This document shows, piece by piece, positions 28,931 to 36,401 of a stretch of 64,000 bases of DNA (position 1 is its first letter; each line of letters starts with the position of its first letter). Where the stretch lies: positions 1 to 64,000 of the forward strand of contig NZ_JAQFWQ010000015.1 of NCBI RefSeq assembly GCF_027706725.1, given 5' to 3'. The stretch is from Nocardiopsis endophytica (lineage in GTDB: Bacteria; Actinomycetota; Actinomycetes; Streptosporangiales; Streptosporangiaceae). The position numbers and the translations under genes were made by a program. Below the pieces are notes generated by a model. That model saw nothing but the letters and a program-made list of their open reading frames with translations. It was not told where the DNA came from and did no database searches.

Positions 28931-30103
28931 GTGGACAGCCGGGACGAGGTCCGGGACCGAGAGATCTGCATGGCGGCCTGGGACGGGCCGGACAACCCGT
29001 CCGGAGCCGTCGCGCCGCCCGTCTACCAGACCAGCCTGTTCGCCAAGCCGACCTTCGGGCGGTTCGTCGCCGAACAGGCCGCCGAGCACGAGAACCCCGT
29101 CTACAGCCGCGGGACCAACCCCACCGTCGCCTTCCTGGAGGAGCGGCTGGCGCTGCTGGAGCGCGGGGAGGCCGCCAAGTGCTTCGCCTCCGGGATGGGC
29201 GCGATCGCCGCCGTCCTGGCGGGGACGCTGAAGAGCGGCGACCACGTGCTGTTCGTCAACACCGTCTACGGCCCCACCCTGGAGCTGGCCGAGCACCTGC
29301 GCCGGTTCGGCGTCGAGCACACCGTGCTGCCCGACCCGCCCGCCGACATCGGCCCCTACATCAGGGACGACACCGCGCTGATCTACCTGGAGAGCCCGGG
29401 CACCATGCTCATGCGGGTGCTGGACCTCCCGGCGCTGGCCGCCCAGGCGCGGCGGCGGGGGATCCGCACCGTCATCGACAACACCTGGGCCACCCCGCTC
29501 TTCCAGAAGCCGCTCACCCTCGGCGTGGACCTGGCCGTGCACTCGTGCACCAAGTACATCGGCGGGCACAGCGACGTCGTCGGCGGGGTCCTGGTCGGGT
29601 CCCGCGAGGCGGTGCGCGAGGTCTTCTACCGGGGGCACCAGCTGTTCGGGGCGGCCATGTCGGCGATGGAGGCCGCCCTGGTGCTGCGGGGGCTGCGCAC
29701 GCTCCCGGTGCGCATGGCCGAGCACCGGCGCAACGCCGCGGAGGTGGTCCAGGCGCTGTCCGCGCACCCGCGGGTGGCGGCGGTGCACCACCCGGCCGCC
29801 GCCCACGGGCCGGACGAGGCCCTGGTCCGGCGGCAGTTCCGCGGGTACTCCGGGCTGCTCTCCTTCGAGCTCAAGGACGGCTCCTTCGACCGCATCGCCC
29901 GGTTCATGGACGCGCTGTCGCTGTTCCGCATCGGGGTGAGCTGGGGCGGCTACGAGAGCCTCGCGACCTCGCCGCAGCGCCCCGGCAACGGCGACGAGCT
30001 GCGGGCCCGGGGGCTCCCGCCCGGGCTGGTGCGCCTGTCCGTGGGGCTCGAAGGCGCCGCGCCCCAGATCGCCGACCTCGAAAGAGCCCTCGCCGAGGTG
30101 TGA
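28931..30103 (+). CDS. PLP-dependent trans-sulfuration enzyme (MetC-like C-S lyase)
   Basis: A 390-aa Cys/Met-metabolism PLP enzyme. Lys208 in HSCTKYIGGHSDVVGG is the Schiff-base lysine; YSRGTNPT and SWGGYESLA are further family motifs. The fit is closest to cystathionine beta-lyase, but gamma-lyase, methionine lyase or a desulfhydrase cannot be excluded. GTG 28931 selected from the GGGGGAG upstream. The NhaC-type antiporter follows after 48 nt, probably co-transcribed and under the GntR regulator. Confidence 0.88.
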   Translation: MDSRDEVRDREICMAAWDGPDNPSGAVAPPVYQTSLFAKPTFGRFVAEQAAEHENPVYSRGTNPTVAFLEERLALLERGEAAKCFASGMGAIAAVLAGTLKSGDHVLFVNTVYGPTLELAEHLRRFGVEHTVLPDPPADIGPYIRDDTALIYLESPGTMLMRVLDLPALAAQARRRGIRTVIDNTWATPLFQKPLTLGVDLAVHSCTKYIGGHSDVVGGVLVGSREAVREVFYRGHQLFGAAMSAMEAALVLRGLRTLPVRMAEHRRNAAEVVQALSAHPRVAAVHHPAAAHGPDEALVRRQFRGYSGLLSFELKDGSFDRIARFMDALSLFRIGVSWGGYESLATSPQRPGNGDELRARGLPPGLVRLSVGLEGAAPQIADLERALAEV

Positions 30104-30151
30104 GGCCGCCCGACCGGGTCCCTCCCCTCCCGACCCGAGAGGAATGAGGCA

Positions 30152-31732
30152 ATGGACGCCCCCCAGGACAAGGACCGCGGCCCGCAGGCCGGACCCCCGC
30201 CGGACGACGCGCCCGCACCGGGCACCGCGGACGAGCGGCCCGACGCCGCCGCCGGGACCCCCTCCGGAACGGAGCCGGAGGGCGCGGCGGACGGTTCCGG
30301 CGCGCCCGCCCCCGGCCTCGCCGCGTCGCTGGTGCCCATGGCGGCCGTGGTGGCGATCCTCGTCGGCGGGATCGGGGTGCTCCAGTACCCGGCCGAGCTC
30401 ATGCTCATCTTCGCGGCGGTCGTGCTCGCCCTATTCGCCGCCCGCCAGGGCAGGGGGCTGAGCACCGTCCTCGCCGACATGGGGGAGAAGGTCAAGCGCG
30501 CGCTTCCGGCGATCCTGATCCTGCTGAGCATCGGCATGCTCATCGGCACGTGGATGATCGCCGGGACCATCCCCCTGATGGTGGCCTACGGGCTGGAGCT
30601 GATCGACCCGTCGTACCTGTACGTCCTGGCGTTCGTCGTGACGGCCATCGTGGCGACGTTCACGGGGACGTCGTGGGGAGCGGGGGGAACGGTCGGGGTC
30701 GCACTGATCGGCGTGGCCCAGACCATGGACGTCTCGGTCGCGGTCACCGCGGGGGCGGTGGTGTCGGGCGCGTACTTCGGGGACAAGCTCTCGCCGCTGT
30801 CCGACACCACCAACATGAGCTCGCTGGCGGCCGGCGCGGACCTGTATGAGCACATCCGGCACATGCTCTACACCTCGGTGCCCTCTTCGCTGGTGGCGGC
30901 CGCGGTGTTCCTGGCGGCGGGCACGGCCATCGGCGGCGCGCCGAGCGACCTCGGCGCGGTGGACGCGACGGTCGACGAGCTGCACGGGCTGTTCCACCTG
31001 AGCCCGGTGCTGCTCATCCCGCCGGCGGTGGTGCTGGTGGGGTCGCTCATGCGCAAGCCGCCGCTGCTGGTGCTGTTCGCGTCGTCGCTGTCGGCCCTGC
31101 TTCTGGCGGTGGCGGTGCAGGGGTTCGGGCCGAGCGCGCTGTTCGACGCGGCGGTGTCCGGGTTCACCGCCGACATGCTCGGCGCCGGGGCCGTCTCCGA
31201 CACCCTCACCGAGCTGCTGGAGCGCGGCGGGCTGCAGTCGATGTACAACTCGGCGTTCTTCGTGTTCTGCGCGTTCTTCTTCGCGGCGGCCCTGGAGAAC
31301 TCGGGCGTGCTGCGGGTGCTGCTGTCGCGGATGATCGCGCGGCTGAGGACGGCGGGCGGGCTGGTCTCGGCCACGCTGCTGTCCGGCTTCGCCATCATCA
31401 ACGGCACGTCGAACGCGCTGGTGACGTACTTCCTCGTCAACGACCTGTACGGCAAGGCGTACCGGAGGAGGGGACTGCACCCGGTGAACCTCTCCCGGAG
31501 CATGGAGGACTCGGTGACCATCACCGAGGTGCTGATGCCGTGGACCGTCTCCGGGGTGTTCTTCGCGACCACGCTGGGGGTGGCCAACTTCGACTTCCTG
31601 CCGTGGGCGGTGTTCAACTGGAGCGGCGCCGTGTTCTCCGCGCTCATCGCCTTCCTCGCCCCGCTGACGGGCTGGTTCGGCGTGCGCCGCCTCGGCCGCG
31701 CGGCGGAGGGGCGGCCGCAGGGCGCCGATTGA
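30152..31732 (+). CDS. NhaC-family Na+/H+ antiporter-like transporter
   Basis: A 526-aa membrane protein. The first 55 residues are an acidic Pro/Gly/Ala tail, then about 11 TM segments. TSWGAGGTVGVALIGVA and GAYFGDKLSPLSDTTN are NhaC family signatures. NhaC relatives also exchange metabolites (e.g. malate/lactate). Its linkage with a C-S lyase suggests a substrate tied to sulfur amino acids, which is inference only. ATG 30152 follows AGAGGAA. Confidence 0.88.
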   Translation: MDAPQDKDRGPQAGPPPDDAPAPGTADERPDAAAGTPSGTEPEGAADGSGAPAPGLAASLVPMAAVVAILVGGIGVLQYPAELMLIFAAVVLALFAARQGRGLSTVLADMGEKVKRALPAILILLSIGMLIGTWMIAGTIPLMVAYGLELIDPSYLYVLAFVVTAIVATFTGTSWGAGGTVGVALIGVAQTMDVSVAVTAGAVVSGAYFGDKLSPLSDTTNMSSLAAGADLYEHIRHMLYTSVPSSLVAAAVFLAAGTAIGGAPSDLGAVDATVDELHGLFHLSPVLLIPPAVVLVGSLMRKPPLLVLFASSLSALLLAVAVQGFGPSALFDAAVSGFTADMLGAGAVSDTLTELLERGGLQSMYNSAFFVFCAFFFAAALENSGVLRVLLSRMIARLRTAGGLVSATLLSGFAIINGTSNALVTYFLVNDLYGKAYRRRGLHPVNLSRSMEDSVTITEVLMPWTVSGVFFATTLGVANFDFLPWAVFNWSGAVFSALIAFLAPLTGWFGVRRLGRAAEGRPQGAD

Positions 31733-31734
31733 GA

Positions 31735-31780
31735 CCCCCTCTCCCTCCCCGCCCGCCCGCACGGCCGGGGAGGGGGAGGG
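31735..31780 (+). terminator. Terminator after the NhaC gene
   Basis: CCCTCTCCCTCCCCG pairs with CGGGGAGGGGGAGGG, immediately after the stop codon. Confidence 0.7.
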
Positions 31781-32026
31781 CCGGCCCCGGCGCGGCCGGG
31801 GCCTCCGTCCCGTCGCCCGGATGCCGGATCCGGCCACCCGCCGACGGCCCAGACGGGGCCGTCCCGCCCAACTGGCGCCATTCTGACCTGGAGCGATGAC
31901 GGGAACGCCGGAGGCCGGGGCGACCGGTTCCCCTCCCCTCCGCCGCCGGTGCCGGATATCCCCGCTGTTAAGCTTTCGCGCCGGACTGTGACCGCCTCGG
32001 CGATTCCTGGAGAAACCGGAGGAGAA

Positions 32027-33616
32027 ATGGCGCGCAAGGTGAAGCGGGCCCGGGCCCTGCCCTGGCTGGCGTCGGTCGGTGCCGTTCTGCTCGGGCTCTC
32101 CGGGTGCAGCCTGCTGGGCGGCGACGGCGGCGGTGGCGGCGGGGGCGAGGACCCCGGGAAGGACGGCGGAGGCGGCGCCGGGAGCGTCGAGCCGATCACC
32201 TCCCGGGCGACCAATGTGTGGGAGATGCCGGGCGGGCGTGCCGAGATCAGCCTGCACCGGGTCGACGACGAGCACATGATCGCCCGGATGAAGGTCGTGA
32301 ACGAGGAGGACACCCGGATCCACATGGGGTCGCATCTCGCCGAGGGGTTCGGCGAGAGCGAGGACTACCCCTGGGACTACTTCTCCGGTGTCGCGTGGCT
32401 GGACCCCGGCGGGCGGAAGCTGCACCGGCCTTACTACGTGGACGACGAGGGGCAGTGCCTGTGCAGTCCCAGCTCCGGCTCCGTCCTCGACGAGGGGGAG
32501 GAGTGGGAGGGCTATGCCGTCCTCGCGGCGCCTCCCGCCGACGTCGAGGCGCTCACCGTCGTCACCCACGTCGCCCTGCCGTTCGTGGACGTCCCGGTCG
32601 AGGACGGCGCGCCCGAGGGGCTGGACTACACGCCCCCGAGCGAGGAGCCGGACGCCGAGCCGGAGACCGTCGAACTGGAGTCGGTGCTCGAGTCCGACCA
32701 GGAGACGGTGATCGAGGACTCCGAGGCCACCGATTTCAACCTGTCCACCGACGTGCTGTTCGAGGTCGAGGAGTCCGAGCTCACGTCCGAGGCGGACGAG
32801 CTGCTCGACACGACCGCGGCGGACATCGAGGAGCTGGGGCCCACACAGGTCCGGATCGAGGGGCACGCGGACTCCTCCGGCAACGACGAGATCAACGACC
32901 CCCTGTCCCAGGACCGGGCCGAGGCCGTGCGGGACGCGCTGGAAGAGCGCATCGGCGGCGACATCGAGTACGAGACCGAGGGGTTCGGCTCCCGGGAGCC
33001 GATCGCGAGCAACGAGACCGAGGACGGCAGGGAGCGCAACCGGCGGGTGACGATCAGCGTGCCCAAGGGGACCCCCGTCGAGGACGGGTCCAAGGAGGAC
33101 GGGGCGGGCGGGGGCGCCTCTCCCGACGAGGACGGCGCCGCCGACCAGGGCGAGGGGACCCCCGCGGCGGAGGCCGCCGTCTCCGGGCCGGCGGACGACG
33201 ACGAGGACGCGCCCGAGGTCGACGTCGCGCTCACCGGTCTGCAGGCCGTCACCCCGAACACGGCGCTGCTCACCTACGAGCTGCACAACCCCAACGACGA
33301 CGACGCGAGCGTCGACCTGTACATGTCCTCGGAGGACTGGATGGAGTTCCGGTACCACGCCACCCACGCCGTGGCCCTGGAGAGCCCCGGCGGAGGGAGG
33401 GCGGCGCGCCCCCTGCGGGTCGACGTCCCCGACGACCGGGAGGACCCGTACTGCTTCTGCTCGTCGGCGGCGGGGATCAACCTCGGGTCGACCATCCTGC
33501 CCCCCGGGGGGACGGCCGAGTACTACGCGATGCTCCCGATCACCGCGAAGGCGGCGGTCACCGACGTGACGGTCGGCACCATGGGCACCATGGAGGGCGT
33601 CGCGATCACCCGCTGA
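32027..33616 (+). CDS. OmpA-domain lipoprotein with duplicated flanking domain
   Basis: A 529-aa exported lipoprotein: WLASVGAVLLGLSGC is the signal peptide and lipobox with Cys at 26, then a Gly-rich linker. Residues of about 255-350 form an OmpA/MotB-type peptidoglycan-binding domain (IEGHADSSGNDEIN, LSQDRAEAVRDAL). The segments before and after it resemble each other: CLCSPSSGSVLDEGEEW in the first, CFCSSAAGINLGSTIL in the second, each followed by a similar beta strand, so one domain seems duplicated around the OmpA core. Likely membrane-anchored and bound to peptidoglycan. ATG after GGAGGAG. Function unknown. Confidence 0.8.
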   Translation: MARKVKRARALPWLASVGAVLLGLSGCSLLGGDGGGGGGGEDPGKDGGGGAGSVEPITSRATNVWEMPGGRAEISLHRVDDEHMIARMKVVNEEDTRIHMGSHLAEGFGESEDYPWDYFSGVAWLDPGGRKLHRPYYVDDEGQCLCSPSSGSVLDEGEEWEGYAVLAAPPADVEALTVVTHVALPFVDVPVEDGAPEGLDYTPPSEEPDAEPETVELESVLESDQETVIEDSEATDFNLSTDVLFEVEESELTSEADELLDTTAADIEELGPTQVRIEGHADSSGNDEINDPLSQDRAEAVRDALEERIGGDIEYETEGFGSREPIASNETEDGRERNRRVTISVPKGTPVEDGSKEDGAGGGASPDEDGAADQGEGTPAAEAAVSGPADDDEDAPEVDVALTGLQAVTPNTALLTYELHNPNDDDASVDLYMSSEDWMEFRYHATHAVALESPGGGRAARPLRVDVPDDREDPYCFCSSAAGINLGSTILPPGGTAEYYAMLPITAKAAVTDVTVGTMGTMEGVAITR

Positions 33617-33708
33617 GCGGCGGGGGCCGAGGGGGCCTGGCGCGGCCGGAGCGCGGCGGGCATCGTGGGACGGGTGCTGCCGCCGCGACGCCCTGATCGG
33701 AGCCCACC

Positions 33709-35037
33709 GTGACGAACGCATCGCCCCGTCCCCCCTCCGCCTCCCGCGAGGACCGCAGGGTCCTCGCGGGAGCGCTCGCCGGGACCACGATCGAGTGGTA
33801 CGACTTCTTCATCTACGCCCAGGCCGCCGGCCTGGTGTTCGCTCCGCACTTCTTCGGCCCGGTGAATGAGCGGGCGCCCGGCCTGGCGACGCTCATCTCG
33901 CTGGCCACGATCGGCATCAGCTTCCTGTTCCGGCCGCTGGGCGCGGTCGTCGCGGGGCGGTTCGGCGACCGGATCGGCCGCAAGCGCATGCTGGTGCTGA
34001 CCCTGCTCCTGATGGGCGCGGCCACCACGCTCATCGGCCTGCTGCCCACTTACGGGCGGATCGGCCTGGCCGCGCCCGTCGCCCTGATCCTCCTGCGCAT
34101 CCTGCAGGGGTTCTCCGCCGGAGGGGAGTGGGGCGGCGCCGCCCTGCTCTCGGTGGAGCACGCGCCGCGCGGGCGCCGCGGGTGGTACGGCGCGTTTCCG
34201 CAGATCGGCGTTCCGATCGGGCTCATCCTGGCGACGGGCGTGCTGTGGGCCGTGGACGCGGCGACGACCGAGGGGCAGTTCCTGGCGTGGGGGTGGCGGG
34301 TGCCGTTCCTGCTGTCGGTGGCGCTGATCGCGGTCGGCTACCTGATCCGGCGGGCCGTGGAGGAGAGCCCGGTGTTCCGGGAGCTGGAGGAGCGCACCAG
34401 GACCTCGTCGGCGCCGCTGCGCGACCTGTTCCGCGGCGAGAGCAGGAACGTCGTGCTCTCCGCGCTGATCTTCATCGCGAACAACGCGGCCGGGTACCTG
34501 CTCATCGCCTACTTCATCGGCTACGGCACCGGGGTGCTGGGGCTGCCGAGGTCGTCCGTCCTCCCGGCGACGGTCGTGGGCGCGGCGGGATGGCTGGTGT
34601 TCACACTCCTGGCGGGGGCGCTCTCCGACCGGATCGGCAGAGTGCGCACCTTCCAGATCGGCTATGCGGCGCTGTTCGCGTGGATGGTGCCGCTGTTCCT
34701 GCTGATGGACACGCGGGACATCGGGCTGTTCACGGTGGCGGTGCTGGTGATGAGCGTCGGGCTGGGGCTGTCGTACGGCCCGATGTCGGCGCTGTACGCC
34801 GAGATGTTCCCGGCGTCCGTGCGGTACTCGGGGGCGGCCATCGGCTACGCCCTCGGCGCGGTGCTGGGCGGGGCGTTCGCGCCGATGATCGCCGAGGCGC
34901 TGATGCAGTCCACGGGGAGCGGACTCTCGGTGGGGGCGTACATCATGGTGCTCTGCGCGGTCTCCGGGGCGGCGGTGTCCATGGTGAAGGAGCCCAAGGA
35001 CACCGACCTGGGCGACACCCGCCGAACGCCGGTGTGA
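33709..35037 (+). CDS. MFS transporter, MHS (metabolite:H+ symporter) family
   Basis: A 442-aa, 12-TM transporter. TTIEWYDFFIYAQAAGLVF near residue 26 and GRFGDRIGRKR at 83-93 are MHS-type signatures, as in ShiA/KgtP/ProP relatives; ILRILQGFSAGGEWGGA is the motif of TM4. Predicted to import an organic acid, osmolyte or shikimate-like compound with protons; substrate not assignable. GTG 33709 start. Monocistronic. Confidence 0.9.
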   Translation: MTNASPRPPSASREDRRVLAGALAGTTIEWYDFFIYAQAAGLVFAPHFFGPVNERAPGLATLISLATIGISFLFRPLGAVVAGRFGDRIGRKRMLVLTLLLMGAATTLIGLLPTYGRIGLAAPVALILLRILQGFSAGGEWGGAALLSVEHAPRGRRGWYGAFPQIGVPIGLILATGVLWAVDAATTEGQFLAWGWRVPFLLSVALIAVGYLIRRAVEESPVFRELEERTRTSSAPLRDLFRGESRNVVLSALIFIANNAAGYLLIAYFIGYGTGVLGLPRSSVLPATVVGAAGWLVFTLLAGALSDRIGRVRTFQIGYAALFAWMVPLFLLMDTRDIGLFTVAVLVMSVGLGLSYGPMSALYAEMFPASVRYSGAAIGYALGAVLGGAFAPMIAEALMQSTGSGLSVGAYIMVLCAVSGAAVSMVKEPKDTDLGDTRRTPV

Positions 35038-35242
35038 CCCGTGCCGCCGGACCACCGGCGGCACCGGCGCGCCGAAGGTGCCCCGTTCGCCCTTGATGAT
35101 TCGGCGAGCGCCCATTGAACCGGCGCGCATGGAGGACACGACGCGCCGTCCGCGACCTGCTCGCTGGGCCGTTCCGCCGCTGGCAGGAGGAGGCGGCGGT
35201 GCGCGCCGGCCTCGAACCGCGCCGACTGGTGTGGGAGCTGTT
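35038..35242. other. Intergenic region after the MFS gene
   Basis: No credible gene. An Arg-rich frame (35115-35417) runs into the repeat copy and is considered non-coding. Confidence 0.4.
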
Positions 35243-35346
35243 CGCGGCGACCGTTGCCGCAGCGCTGTCGGGCGGCGGGCGTGTGCGTGGTCGCCGGAGG
35301 GGGCGGCGACGGCAGAAGCCGGGCGGTTCCCGGGCCCTGCCTGCCG
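35243..35346 (-). repeat. Diverged inverted copy of the window-start repeat
   Basis: Reverse-complement similarity to 300-400: AGCGCTGTCGGGCG, GGCGGCGACGGC and CCTGCCTGCCG are shared in the same order, with roughly four of five bases matching by eye over about 85 bp. The rest of the 219-bp unit is not recognisable here. Confidence 0.7.
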
Positions 35347-35538
35347 TCCGTCCGGTCACTCGCAGCCCAGCCGCCCACCCGCACCGCGAACGGCCGAGAC
35401 TCGAGTCGCGCCGGTAGCGTCGTTCCTCGCGAGATCAACGACGTGGGCCCCTCGCGGTCCGTCCGTCTATCCGCGCGCCTTCTTGCCGTCGCCTGTCCTA
35501 GGGGCCGCGTTCACCCCCTCAGGCGCGGACCCTCATCA

Positions 35539-35573
35539 CGATCGGCCGGGCGGGGAGACCGCCCGGCCGATCG
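35539..35573. terminator. Strong hairpin upstream of the Imm21-like gene
   Basis: CGATCGGCCGGGCGG and CCGCCCGGCCGATCG form a perfect 15-bp stem with a 5-nt loop. It probably ends transcription entering from the left. Confidence 0.65.
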
Positions 35574-35618
35574 ACACTGGTACGGTCGCCGCCTTCATTC
35601 TGCGAACGGGGCGGTGGC

Positions 35619-36179
35619 ATGAGCGTTCCTCTTGAGTGGGTGGAATCGATGGGCGGCCCGTTGGTCGTCGTCCCTGTGTCGGCGCTGCCCGCGTGGAGCG
35701 GGGGGACGATGAGCGGGATCCTCATGGGAGGAGACGTCCTCGACGACTACGACAGGGCCATGGCGGTGGACGACCTCGCCGGGATCGTCTCCGTGGGCGG
35801 CGGCGCGGGGCGGGCGCTGGTCCTGGGCGATGGGCCCGACCCCGGCTGCTATCTGCCCGAGCACCGGGCCTTCCTGCGCTGGTGCGGGGCAGAGTCCGAA
35901 TCCCGTTTGAGGAGCGCGGCCGAGGAGGTGCTCGCCGACCCGGCCACGAGCTGGGACGAGTGCGGCACCTGGGTGACGGACGGCCCGGCCGTGCTCATGG
36001 ACGCCGCCGTTCCGGGGACGGAACTGGACACCGCGTACCCGGACGAGGGGATGCCCGAGCAGGCGCCGGTGCCCCTGCCGCCCGGCCGGTGGCGGGTGCG
36101 GGCGACACAGACGGAGGCCGATCCGGAGACCTGGGTCGGGCTGGTGCAGCTCCTCCCTGCCGACTCCGCAGATGCCTGA
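35619..36179 (+). CDS. Imm21-like immunity protein
   Basis: A 186-aa protein whose start, LEWVESMGGPLVVVPVSALP, and middle part (DECGTWVTDGPAVLMDA) fit the Imm21 family, predicted antidotes of polymorphic toxins. It ends with WRVRATQTEADPETWVGLVQL. No toxin gene adjoins, so it may be an orphan protecting against neighbours. Isolated between two terminators. Family call made from memory of the motif. Confidence 0.6.
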   Translation: MSVPLEWVESMGGPLVVVPVSALPAWSGGTMSGILMGGDVLDDYDRAMAVDDLAGIVSVGGGAGRALVLGDGPDPGCYLPEHRAFLRWCGAESESRLRSAAEEVLADPATSWDECGTWVTDGPAVLMDAAVPGTELDTAYPDEGMPEQAPVPLPPGRWRVRATQTEADPETWVGLVQLLPADSADA

Positions 36180-36270
36180 GGCGCTCTCGACCGGAGCCGA
36201 CCAGCCCGGAACGCTCACCTCATTCGCGGCGGGCGCCCTCGGGTCGCGGCGGGGAGGCCCTAGAAAAGAC

Positions 36271-36304
36271 GAATGGCAGGGAGAAAAATTCCTCCCTGCC
36301 ATTT
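36271..36304 (+). terminator. Intrinsic terminator after the Imm21-like gene
   Basis: AATGGCAGGGAG pairs with CTCCCTGCCATT, followed by TTC; an A-tract lies in the loop. Confidence 0.75.
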
Positions 36305-36323
36305 TCAACGTATAGCAGGACCG

Positions 36324-36342
36324 GGGGCTTGTGGCAAGACCT
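36324..36342. promoter_or_regulatory. Rifamycin-associated element (RAE)
   Basis: GGGGCTTGTGGCAAGACCT matches the known 19-bp RAE inverted repeat (GGGGCTTG-N3-CAAGCCCC form) with full left arm and CAAG, and two differences in the right end. It lies 60 nt upstream of the rifampin phosphotransferase gene. RAEs are the cis elements behind rifamycin-inducible genes in actinomycetes. Confidence 0.8.
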
Positions 36343-36401
36343 GGGGAATGCTGCAGAATGCATCGGCCGAAGCGGGAGAACGATGCACGGGGGAGTGGCA
36401 C

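Noticed and set aside
35115-35417. 100-codon Arg-rich frame after the MFS gene
   Set aside because: It runs through the inverted repeat copy and its composition matches random GC-rich DNA.
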